A stretch of 9,331 nucleotides of DNA, from contig CANEKB010000038.1 in assembly GCA_947427985.1 (NCBI GenBank), positions 1 to 9,331 of the forward strand. Reading direction: 5' to 3'. The notes under the pieces were generated by a model. It worked only from the letters and a program-made list of their open reading frames with translations, made no database searches and was not told the origin of the DNA. This DNA is from an uncultured Candidatus Saccharibacteria bacterium. GTDB lineage: Bacteria > Patescibacteriota > Saccharimonadia > Saccharimonadales > Saccharimonadaceae. Shown in pieces: positions 1 through 5,475 of this stretch (its first letter is position 1; every line of letters starts with the position of its first letter). A program made the translations under genes and the position numbers.

Positions 1-178
1 TTACCTTGCTCGTGTCCTTATGCACGAAATCGATCATCTAAACGGCATTCTCTTTATCGATCACATCAAAGACGATCCTAAAGCCTTTTATCGTATGACC
101 GACAAGGGTGACCTTGAGCCAATTACTAATTACGAAGCCGAAATCAAAAATAACCCTAAACTTTTCCCCGAGGACTAA
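1..178 (+). CDS. def: Peptide deformylase, C-terminal fragment (cut by window edge)
   Basis: Only the last 58 codons are visible; the first complete codon is at position 2 and the TAA stop at 176-178. The fragment carries MHEIDHLNG, the HExxH metal-binding motif of peptide deformylase (two His metal ligands and the catalytic Glu at visible residues 8-12), followed by LNGILFIDHI. The family removes the formyl group from the N-terminal Met of nascent proteins, using a metal ion held by this HExxH and an upstream Cys that lies outside the window. The next gene is fmt, one base after the stop. The def-fmt pairing is common in bacteria and supports the call. The tail after the motif is about 45 residues and rich in charged residues, ending KLFPED. 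The N-terminal half, including the GxGLAA and EGCLS-type motifs, cannot be judged. Confidence 0.9.
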   Translation, partial: YLARVLMHEIDHLNGILFIDHIKDDPKAFYRMTDKGDLEPITNYEAEIKNNPKLFPED

Positions 179-179
179 A

Positions 180-998
180 ATGCCAGACGTGATATTCTTC
201 GGTAACGGCCCATTAGCCGAAGCAACTCTAAAAGTTCTAAAGAACCATTGTAACGTAATTTTTCACGCCCACGATAAAGCCGACCTCGAAAAAGCAGCCC
301 AGCTTAAGGCCGAACATCCCGAAGCTTTCGGTGTGCTCGCATCCTTCGGCGTCTTGATAAAATCAAGTTTTCTACAACTTTTTGAACCAGAAGGTATCCT
401 AAATCTACACCCTTCCCTCTTACCGCAATATCGCGGCGCCTCGCCAATCGAAACCGCTATTCTAAACGGTGATACTAATTTTGGCTACTCGATCATGAAA
501 CTCGCTAAGGCCATGGATGCTGGCCCCATCTATCACCAAGCCACGCTCGAACATCTGCCGCTCGATAAAGCCGCCATCTACGAAGCTCTCGCCACTGCTG
601 GCGCTGAATGGCTGGTTGACCATTTTGATCAAATTCGCACTATGACACCAGTTCCCCAAGACAACACTGCCGCCACTTTTACCACTAAACTTGATAAAAG
701 TCTATCTAAACTTAATCCCGAAAAATATACAGCTAAAGAACTTTTTCGCCAAATCATTGCTTATCAGGGCTTCCCGAAACCGAAATACACCTTTTTTGGC
801 AAAAATTGCATCATTATCAAAGCACATGTCCTCCGCGTTACGGACATTCTTTGCGAAGCGGCCGGGATCGACACTCAAAGTTCCCCGCTAATGATTAAGT
901 GCGCCGATCGCAACTTCGTTGTCGTTGACGAACTTCAACCCGAAGGCAAAAAACCCATGGATGCTCGATCATTCATGAATGGTTACGGTAAAAAATAG
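180..998 (+). CDS. fmt: Methionyl-tRNA formyltransferase, compact form
   Basis: Transfers a formyl group from 10-formyl-tetrahydrofolate to Met-tRNA(fMet) in the cytoplasm for translation initiation. The 272-residue product begins MPDVIFFGNG, a Rossmann-type start. The catalytic motif is LNLHPSLLPQYRG, with Asn75 and His77 matching the active-site Asn and His, and the catalytic Asp is D113 in AMDAGPIY. The C-terminal OB-fold-like domain (about residues 175-272) is present, with FTTKLDK and AYQGFPKPKY. The start at 180 is chosen because GAGG at 170-173 is a well-spaced Shine-Dalgarno and homology begins there; the in-frame ATG at 108 lies inside def. The junction with def is TAAAATG with a one-base gap, implying translational coupling. 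The family is usually about 310 residues. The missing part maps mainly between the first beta strand and the NLHPSLL motif, where E. coli Fmt has its basic tRNA-contacting loop. Confidence 0.95.
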   Translation: MPDVIFFGNGPLAEATLKVLKNHCNVIFHAHDKADLEKAAQLKAEHPEAFGVLASFGVLIKSSFLQLFEPEGILNLHPSLLPQYRGASPIETAILNGDTNFGYSIMKLAKAMDAGPIYHQATLEHLPLDKAAIYEALATAGAEWLVDHFDQIRTMTPVPQDNTAATFTTKLDKSLSKLNPEKYTAKELFRQIIAYQGFPKPKYTFFGKNCIIIKAHVLRVTDILCEAAGIDTQSSPLMIKCADRNFVVVDELQPEGKKPMDARSFMNGYGKK

Positions 999-1053
999 AC
1001 GAACTAACAAAGTCCGCCTATCGCCCCATCATACTCTATCAGCTCGCTCCGCG

Positions 1054-1344
1054 CTACGCTAAGATTGCATCACGCTCACGTCGAATTTCGTCCTTAAAAT
1101 TATAAAAAACTCGTGCTACCGTCTCTCGAAAGTCTGGAACGTTCCGTTCCAACCAATCCGCCGCCGCGTCCGTACCGGCAATCTGTTCAAACTCGTCCAT
1201 TTGCTCATTCGTCAAGCTCGCACCTACGCCTTGACCGACCCGCACTTCTAATTCCTCCTCAGCATGCTCCATGAATGCCCGCTTCTCATCTTCCGGCATT
1301 TCTCCAAGCCCTACCTCACGCATAAATTTCTCATCAACGTGCAT
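1054..1344 (-). CDS. DUF5663-like small acidic protein
   Basis: A 96-residue cytoplasmic protein with no signal peptide or membrane segment. It is rich in Glu and Asp and predicted to be mostly helical. The pattern LGLGEMPEDEKRAFMEHAEEELEVRVG, then LTNEQMDEFEQI, then AADWLERNVPDFRETV resembles DUF5663, a family I associate with Saccharibacteria and other Patescibacteria; its function is unknown. The WL..NVPDF element near residues 64-72 is the most typical part. The start MHVDEKF is chosen over an ATG 14 codons upstream because AAGGAG sits 7 bases before it and a TATAAT box overlaps the longer N-terminus. The gene ends in TAG and converges on fmt with 55 bases between them. No clear terminator hairpin is visible in that gap. 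Confidence 0.75.
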   Translation of the reverse strand: MHVDEKFMREVGLGEMPEDEKRAFMEHAEEELEVRVGQGVGASLTNEQMDEFEQIAGTDAAADWLERNVPDFRETVARVFYNFKDEIRRERDAILA

Positions 1345-1363
1345 TTCTTTTCTCCTTTTCTTC

Positions 1364-1369
1364 ATTATA
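1364..1369 (-). promoter_or_regulatory. Extended -10 promoter of the DUF5663-like gene
   Basis: The minus strand reads TGGTATAAT: a perfect -10 hexamer preceded by the TGn extension. No good -35 lies 16-18 bases upstream. Transcription would start near 1357, leaving a leader of only about 13 bases that is mostly Shine-Dalgarno. Confidence 0.6.
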
Positions 1370-1412
1370 CCATAAGCATAGATCATTCCATATAAGTTCC
1401 CGAAAATCCGGG

Positions 1413-1441
1413 TTCACAACTCCCAAAAACTATGATATAAT
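1413..1441 (+). promoter_or_regulatory. Promoter of tRNA-Val
   Basis: TTCACA at 1413-1418 and TATAAT at 1436-1441 are separated by exactly 17 bases, with a TGA extension before the -10. The predicted start near 1448 is about 30 bases upstream of the mature tRNA end. Confidence 0.75.
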
Positions 1442-1477
1442 GAAAACAGTTACAGCTTTCGGGCCATTTTGGCATCT

Positions 1478-1554
1478 GGGCGGTTAGCTCAGTTGGCTAG
1501 AGCGCGTCTTTGACGTAGACGAGGTCAGAGGTTCGACTCCTCTATCGCCCACCA
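1478..1554 (+). tRNA. tRNA-Val(GAC)
   Basis: The 77-base sequence folds into a complete cloverleaf with an encoded 3' CCA. The acceptor stem pairs GGGCGGT with ATCGCCC (one G-U), the D stem pairs GCTC with GAGC, and the T arm is AGAGG-TTCGACT-CCTCT. The anticodon stem CGTCT/AGACG encloses the loop TTGACGT, giving anticodon GAC, which reads GUC and GUU valine codons. It has its own promoter upstream and terminator downstream, so it is probably a single-gene unit. Confidence 0.95.
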
Positions 1555-1574
1555 GAATACGAAAGTTTGAAACC

Positions 1575-1594
1575 GCGCCTCTGGGCGCTTTTTT
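1575..1594 (+). terminator. Rho-independent terminator of tRNA-Val
   Basis: GCGCC (1575-1579) pairs with GGCGC (1584-1588) around a TCTG loop and is followed by six T. It lies 20 bases after the tRNA CCA end. Confidence 0.85.
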
Positions 1595-1634
1595 GTTACT
1601 CCATGCGCAGTATAGCGTATTATTCCTCCCTTGA

Positions 1635-1835
1635 TTACTCTATGGCTAGACAACGGAGGGAGAAACCCATAGCTCTTGTTCCTGTATCACGGGTCGGATG
1701 GAGTCCATTGGAATAGCTACCAAAGAAATAAGCTATGTTAGGTTTGTTTGTAGCGGTAGCGCTATATGAATGCCCGCGTTCGCCAGGCGCAACCAGCACT
1801 TTATCGCTGGACCAAGGCCACCCGCTGCGGACGAA
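1635..1835 (-). pseudogene. Headless FISUMP-domain 3' end (left cassette)
   Basis: The reading frame encodes FVRSGWPWSSDKV near its start and ends TRAMGFSLRCLAIE, 66 residues in all. This matches the C-terminal part of the Fibrobacter succinogenes major paralogous (FISUMP, TIGR02145/PF09603) domain as I know it from Patescibacteria: FVRSG, then a (W/Y)S element (GHSYSAT), then GFS(V/L)RC at the end. The family domain is much longer (roughly 150-200 residues), so the N-terminal part, any signal peptide and the promoter are missing. The frame stays open to an ATG at 1907, but that part is antisense to the opposite cassette, shows no family match and has no Shine-Dalgarno. There is no internal stop or frameshift, so it is either recent or kept intact as a donor segment. 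Confidence 0.7.
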
Positions 1836-1892
1836 GAAAATGTATTTTACGCTCCCACTTTTTGAAACTAGGAGCGGGTTTCGTCCGCAGCG
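1823..1892. repeat. Central nested palindrome joining the two cassettes
   Basis: CGCTGCGGACGAA (1823-1835) is the exact reverse complement of 1880-1892. Both encode FVRS and the first base of the Gly codon of FVRSG, each on its own strand. Inside the 44-base spacer a second stem, CGCTCC (1850-1855) with GGAGCG (1871-1876), is possible. The junction between the two gene fragments must lie in this spacer. Confidence 0.75.
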
Positions 1893-2071
1893 GAGATGTG
1901 GTACCATCTACATACTATCCAAATGCAGCAGTTAGCGTTGCTGGAGCTACGGGAACATATTGGTCAAAGCGAGTAATGTTTTATATGGTTTTTACTGATT
2001 CCGACGTTTTGCCAAACGTTAGCCACCATAAATACATGGGTTTCTCCCTCCGTTGTCTAGCCATAGAGTAA
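1880..2071 (+). pseudogene. Headless FISUMP-domain 3' end (right cassette)
   Basis: It encodes FVRSGDVVPSTYYPN at the start, GTYWSKRV in the middle and HHKYMGFSLRCLAIE before TAA, 63 residues in all. Like the left cassette it has the FVRSG, WS and GFSLRC landmarks of the FISUMP C-terminus in the right order. Its core differs in sequence and length from the left copy (52 versus 55 codons before the shared end). The frame is open back to an ATG at 1766, and FLKLGAG just before FVRSG is compatible with the family, but no Shine-Dalgarno or upstream domain is present. The gene points outward, away from the left copy, so both 3' ends face the flanks. It is probably silent. Confidence 0.7.
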
Positions 2072-2113
2072 TCATAGGGAGGACAAAGAAATAAGGAAAG
2101 TAGATAAATAGAA

Positions 2114-2254
2114 TCTTCCTAAGAAGCTTTAGCTATCTGCTTTGTCGGGAATGTCCGACGACGACGGGAGTCGGATGAAGCGAACTAGCTCCCCATGACG
2201 ATGGGCGAGCGTGAGCGTTTCCCGAAAAGCATGATAGTAAAGCTTCTTAGGGAG
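2114..2254. repeat. Imperfect 140-base palindrome with internal hairpins
   Basis: The arms 2114-2151 and about 2218-2254 are inverted copies over about 38 bases with one substitution and three single-base gaps; the best block, CTAAGAAGCTTT, is perfect. The roughly 66-base core holds two more stems: TCCGAC/GTCGGA (2154-2159 with 2170-2175) and CCCAT/ATGGG (2192-2196 with 2201-2205). No open reading frame, T-run or clear target duplication was seen. It could be a MITE-like palindromic repeat, a structured RNA, or a cruciform recombination site tied to the neighbouring cassette. I do not recognise the family. Confidence 0.6.
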
Positions 2255-2334
2255 AACATAAAAATACTCACCCCTGGTTGAAGAAAGTCTAGAATTAACT
2301 AACCCGAAGATATATTATCTTTTCTTTATTCTAC

Positions 2335-2372
2335 AAAAAAGCTGCTGGCAAAGGTCACCCTACCAGCAGCTT
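2335..2372 (-). terminator. Terminator of the surface-protein operon
   Basis: On the minus strand GCTGCTGG (2363-2370) pairs with CCAGCAGC (2341-2348) around a 14-base loop and is followed by six T (2335-2340). It closes the unit ending with the Ig-like protein, 13 bases after that gene's stop. Confidence 0.9.
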
Positions 2373-2384
2373 TCCGTTCTCTAC

Positions 2385-3338
2385 CTAGCGGCGGTTCTTG
2401 CGGAATACTAGGTAAACCGCGAACCCAGCCACTGCACCGAAGGCAATCAAGCCTGTCAGTAGGTAATCCATGCGAGAGATATTCAAAGTATCCAACAGCA
2501 TGGAACCAGTACTAGGAGTTTCCGGAGCCTTTGGACTGTACTTAACCTCGACCCGGTTCATCGAGATCACTTTTCCTTCTGCGTCATAAGCAACTACAGC
2601 TACAATATACGTACCAGCTTGAGCTTTGTATTTTTCAAACGGCAAAGTCAACGCAATATGTCCATTCTCATCCAAAACATCTCGTCCCAAGATCAATGCT
2701 TCTTGCTCACCATCGCTATTCACGAACAATGGCTTCGAATCACCGTCTTTAGTATAAACTTGGACCTGTAACTTATTTACCGCTTCATTAGCCGTAATAT
2801 GGATAATTGGATCATTGTTCTCAGCGGTTTCGCCCTTGGAGACTACGCTAACCGCGCGATAGCTAATGGTAATCGCATCTTCAAGTGTTGCACCATTTGT
2901 ACCAGTCGCAACCGCTTTAAAGCTATAATCAGTCTCTCCAAGTGGCAAACTGACATCGAACACTGCCGAAAGCTCGCTTGCACTAGACCGTGGGTCATTA
3001 AATGTCTGAGTAATTTCACGACCATCCTCGCCCTTATAGCTCATTACTAATTGCATCGACTCAATATTAATAGTCGACACCGTCACCTGGACCTTGTTGC
3101 TGGTGACCTGCTCGCCATTCTTCGGCGAAACAATCCGCACATCCGAAGTTTTTTCGTCCGGACGCACTTCGACCGTGACAGTTGTACCTTTGCTACCAGT
3201 GCTCGTTCCTTCCTCGCGGCTATCCGTCACCATATCCGCGTCATAAGCCGAAGCAGGCAAGCACAAGGCTACTCCCGTCATAATGCCGACAACCGCCAGC
3301 CCAGACAAGCCCAAAAGTTGCTTTTTTCTCTTTTGCAT
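2385..3338 (-). CDS. Secreted Ig-like protein with C-terminal membrane anchor and TPSTG motif
   Basis: A 317-residue exported protein. Residues 1-31 form a type I signal peptide (basic MQKRKK, hydrophobic core, cleavage after ASA). A Ser/Thr/Gly-rich linker (about 35-52) precedes two beta-rich Ig-like repeats, roughly 64-163 and 172-267. The first has the IVSPKNGEQVTSNKVQVTV pattern typical of Ig-like or FN3-like surface domains. A Pro-rich stretch APETPSTGS (271-279) is followed by a membrane segment (about 292-312) and the basic tail RKNRR. TPSTG resembles a sortase-type LPxTG signal, but it lacks the Leu and lies about 14 residues before the hydrophobic segment, so simple membrane anchoring is equally possible. 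It is the last gene of the likely three-gene surface operon, 107 bases after the preceding gene. The Shine-Dalgarno is weak. The function is unknown; an adhesive or structural role beside the DUF916-like proteins is inferred. Confidence 0.7.
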   Translation of the reverse strand: MQKRKKQLLGLSGLAVVGIMTGVALCLPASAYDADMVTDSREEGTSTGSKGTTVTVEVRPDEKTSDVRIVSPKNGEQVTSNKVQVTVSTINIESMQLVMSYKGEDGREITQTFNDPRSSASELSAVFDVSLPLGETDYSFKAVATGTNGATLEDAITISYRAVSVVSKGETAENNDPIIHITANEAVNKLQVQVYTKDGDSKPLFVNSDGEQEALILGRDVLDENGHIALTLPFEKYKAQAGTYIVAVVAYDAEGKVISMNRVEVKYSPKAPETPSTGSMLLDTLNISRMDYLLTGLIAFGAVAGFAVYLVFRKNRR

Positions 3339-3379
3339 ACTCTACACTCTTTCTTATTAGTTTTTATTTGAATTCGCAC

Positions 3380-3418
3380 CGAGCCGTCGTCTCGCAGAAT
3401 ACTACTCGCAATAGTATT
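3380..3418 (-). other. Two small hairpins in the leader of the Ig-like gene
   Basis: AATACTA (3398-3404) pairs with TAGTATT (3412-3418), and CGAG (3380-3383) pairs with CTCG (3391-3394). Neither is followed by a T-run in the minus direction, so this is not a convincing terminator. The pair could mark mRNA processing between the second and third genes of the operon. Confidence 0.3.
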
Positions 3419-3445
3419 ACGACTGCCCACATTCTTATCTTCGCG

Positions 3446-4432
3446 CTAGACAAGCTTGCGGGTTTTGCGCTCTTTGCGCTTTCTGATTATGATTATAATC
3501 CACACAATTATGATAGTCAATAGCAAAATGAACAAAATCATCATAATTACCGGCATCACAATCACAATTCTTGATTCGCTACGCTCCTCGCCAGCTACCG
3601 TGATCTTAAACTCAACTTGAAAAATGCCAAAAAATGGCACTTCTTCCCAGGTCGTATCAACTTTATAAGTTGTACCTGGATAAGCCGGAATCATCCCTTC
3701 GTCTTTAAAAAGCTCCTTACCGAAGAAAGTCTTCGCTATATAAGAATAGTGTGCGGCAAAATCGGTATTGCCAGTATTCTTAATTGCTGCGTGCGCTGTC
3801 AAAGGCCCACTGAACGCAAACTTCTGAAAATCGTATTCTAGAATTTCCCCCGCTTCATTCGTGTCGCCAGTCGAACGTCCCGTAATCACGGAGCCAATTT
3901 GCCCAACTGTCTGAATACTCGCATCACTGCCATCGCTCAAAACCTGTGCCCAGATCACTGCATACTGTGAACCTCCAGGGATATCTTCCGGAACGTCAAC
4001 TCGATAAGAAATCGTTTGGCTCTCGTTTGGACCAATCGTAAACTGCGCTTCCTTTACATATTCTCCTGCATCGTTCCGAATCGTGATCCATCGCGAAAGT
4101 TGCGTATATGATGTTACCTCATCAAAGCTGAGCGCGTTATCTTCGCCCTTTACGACATACGGAGTAGTATATACACGATAACGATAAGTCGTATTGCCGG
4201 TATTAGTTACTTGGATTACACAACCTTTAGGAATATCACTTGGGCAGTGCTCAGCATTCCCCTCCAGCACCTCGCCAGCATCAAGAGTCACCCGAACTGC
4301 GCTTGGAGCTACCTGTAGAATATTCGCCGAAGCAAATGTATCATCACCTTCGTCCGCATAGACCGGGATGGCGCTGAATGCTCCCCCCAGCATCAACAGG
4401 GCCGACGCCACCCCCAGAATCATTTTTCGCAT
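3446..4432 (-). CDS. DUF916/WxL-interacting-like membrane-anchored surface protein (paralogue 2)
   Basis: A 328-residue exported protein with a signal peptide (1-26, cleavage after VYA), two beta-sandwich domains, a C-terminal membrane helix (about 289-316) and the basic tail RKRKERKTRKLV. Domain 1 contains QVTNTGN (74-80), SYTQLSRWITI (108-118) and VDVPEDIPGGSQYA (145-158); domain 2 contains IKNTGN (217-222) and WEEVPFFGIFQVEF (262-275). These match, in order, the same landmarks in the gene immediately upstream, so the two are tandem paralogues. The layout resembles the Gram-positive DUF916 proteins that bind WxL proteins and peptidoglycan, but the similarity is structural and weak. Cys63 and Cys71 lie in an EHCPSDIPKGC loop absent from the paralogue and could form a disulphide. 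Its ATG follows the upstream stop by one base (TAAAATG), and AAGGAG lies inside the upstream gene's last codons, so translation is probably coupled. Confidence 0.7.
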   Translation of the reverse strand: MRKMILGVASALLMLGGAFSAIPVYADEGDDTFASANILQVAPSAVRVTLDAGEVLEGNAEHCPSDIPKGCVIQVTNTGNTTYRYRVYTTPYVVKGEDNALSFDEVTSYTQLSRWITIRNDAGEYVKEAQFTIGPNESQTISYRVDVPEDIPGGSQYAVIWAQVLSDGSDASIQTVGQIGSVITGRSTGDTNEAGEILEYDFQKFAFSGPLTAHAAIKNTGNTDFAAHYSYIAKTFFGKELFKDEGMIPAYPGTTYKVDTTWEEVPFFGIFQVEFKITVAGEERSESRIVIVMPVIMMILFILLLTIIIVWIIIIIRKRKERKTRKLV

Positions 4433-4433
4433 T

Positions 4434-5363
4434 TTAGTTTAATCTCCTTCCCCGCACCCGACTTACAATCCAGAATACAACCACAAAAATCAATAATAGA
4501 ATAATAAACAGGAACCAGATCGGGCAAAGGAAGACGACCTTTTCCGTTACGTCATCCTTCCCTAAGAAATTCACCGTTTGTTTTACTTTGAAAATTCCCA
4601 GCGCTGGCGCACCTTCCCAGGCAACTTCATTATAACGCTTCGTCTCGGGCAAAATCGTCCGAGTTTCTGGATTGTCTTCGTTCGAATAGACTTCCTCACC
4701 ACCAAAGAATGGGAATACTTGCAGGGTGTAAGTCGCAGTCGCATGCACGTTACCGGTATTTTCTACAGTCGAAGTCGCAACAATTGGCGGCTGGAAACGA
4801 AAACTCGGCACCTTATTCTCGATAACTTTCCCTTCTTTGCGAGTGTTCCCCTCAACAGTAGAGTACATTATGAGACCAATCCGTTGAGTCGTTCCGATCA
4901 TAGCACCATTGTTGTTATCGGCACTATCCGATTCTTCCATGCTCACCATAATTGCCGCATACTGACCACCCGCCGGAACATCCTTTGGCACATCAATAGT
5001 TACAATGATCTTTTGAGATCCGTTCGATTCTAATTCGCCTTCCGTCTGAGAAAAGCTCACCCACTTAGCTAAATCCGTATACGCAGACTCCTCGTTATAG
5101 TCTGGATCGTAGGCCTCGTCCTTCACTGTATAAGGAGTGACTTCAATTTTGAACTTAAAAGTTTTATTACCAGTATTCTGCACCTGGAATGTCTTTTCTT
5201 CAACCTTTCCTGGCGCTAATTCTAAATCGAGCTTTGACGGGGATACCTGCAATCGATAATCCGGTCGCTCGTCTGCAAACACAGGGCTGGCTACCACTAC
5301 TGACATTCCTAACACCAGTGCTAACGAGCCCAACATTTTTCCTATTCGTCCAAAGACTTTCAC
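4434..5363 (-). CDS. DUF916/WxL-interacting-like membrane-anchored surface protein (paralogue 1)
   Basis: A 309-residue exported protein with a signal peptide (1-30, cleavage after VFA), two beta-rich domains, a C-terminal membrane helix (about 278-300) and a short basic tail (RVRGRRLN). Domain 1 starts YRLQVSPSKLDLELAPGKVE and contains QVQNTGN (60-66), AYTDLAKWVSF (94-104) and IDVPKDVPAGGQYAAI (123-138). The opening with a Pro-Gly turn and N(T)G turns is what DUF916-type domains show. Domain 2 has VENTGN (200-205) and WEGAPALGIFKV (249-260). The start is GTG at 5363, well placed after GGAGG with a six-base spacer; no better ATG exists. It is the first gene of the surface operon and is coupled to its paralogue. 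By inference it sits in the membrane with its domains outside, holding or presenting the secreted WxL-like protein encoded upstream. Confidence 0.7.
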   Translation of the reverse strand: MKVFGRIGKMLGSLALVLGMSVVVASPVFADERPDYRLQVSPSKLDLELAPGKVEEKTFQVQNTGNKTFKFKIEVTPYTVKDEAYDPDYNEESAYTDLAKWVSFSQTEGELESNGSQKIIVTIDVPKDVPAGGQYAAIMVSMEESDSADNNNGAMIGTTQRIGLIMYSTVEGNTRKEGKVIENKVPSFRFQPPIVATSTVENTGNVHATATYTLQVFPFFGGEEVYSNEDNPETRTILPETKRYNEVAWEGAPALGIFKVKQTVNFLGKDDVTEKVVFLCPIWFLFIILLLIFVVVFWIVSRVRGRRLN

Positions 5364-5390
5364 TTTTTACCTCCAATAGTTTATCTTTCC

Positions 5391-5396
5391 ATTATA
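5391..5396 (-). promoter_or_regulatory. Promoter -10 of the surface operon
   Basis: The minus strand reads TATAAT about 28 bases before the GTG start, with a weak TTGCGC 16 bases further upstream. It lies between the upstream terminator and the Shine-Dalgarno, so the three genes can be transcribed separately from the WxL-like gene. Confidence 0.6.
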
Positions 5397-5429
5397 TCGT
5401 AAAAACACCAGAGCGCAAGCAGTAACCAC

Positions 5430-5456
5430 AAAAAAGTCACCCAGAGGGTGACTTTT
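5430..5456 (-). terminator. Terminator of the WxL-like gene
   Basis: GTCACCC (5436-5442) pairs with GGGTGAC (5446-5452) around a three-base loop. On the minus strand six T (5430-5435) follow. There are also four T on the plus side, so the hairpin could work in both directions, but no plus-strand gene ends here. Confidence 0.9.
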
Positions 5457-5475
5457 AAGCATAACGAATGTTACA

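Larger units (their letters stand above)
1624..2083. repeat. Inverted repeat flanking a head-to-head FISUMP double cassette
   Basis: The left arm (1632-1670) and right arm (2036-2074) are perfect 39-base inverted copies. Each continues into AGGGAGGA (left arm read on the minus strand, 1624-1631; right arm 2076-2083) with one extra T in the right copy. The arms encode the identical last 11 residues, MGFSLRCLAIE, and the TAA stop of both FISUMP fragments, plus about 10 bases of noncoding DNA. Between the arms the two cores differ greatly. No transposase or recombinase gene lies inside the 460-base unit. By inference this is a recombination or gene-conversion cassette, or an inverted duplication with conserved ends. 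Confidence 0.85.

Noticed and set aside
108..179. Longer fmt start at the ATG at 108
   Set aside because: It lies wholly inside def in another frame, adds residues with no Fmt similarity and lacks a well-placed ribosome binding site. The ATG at 180 has GAGG in front and the correct family N-terminus.
999..1053. Terminator between convergent fmt and the DUF5663-like gene
   Set aside because: No hairpin followed by a T-run could be found on either strand.
1345..1386. Longer start of the DUF5663-like protein
   Set aside because: The extra 14 codons cover the TATAAT box and the Shine-Dalgarno of the shorter start.
1735..1935. 66-codon plus-strand reading frame inside the cassette
   Set aside because: No family resemblance; it overlaps both real FISUMP frames in a different phase.
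1624..2083. Diversity-generating retroelement target
   Set aside because: FISUMP-like C-termini could serve as variable proteins, but no reverse transcriptase or template repeat is present, and the cores differ by indels and not by adenine-limited changes.
2114..2254. Integron attC site
   Set aside because: It is an imperfect palindrome of suitable size but lacks the RYYYAAC and GTTRRRY ends.
4578..5033. 151-codon plus-strand reading frame
   Set aside because: Fully antisense to the first DUF916-like gene, with low-complexity composition typical of a shadow frame.
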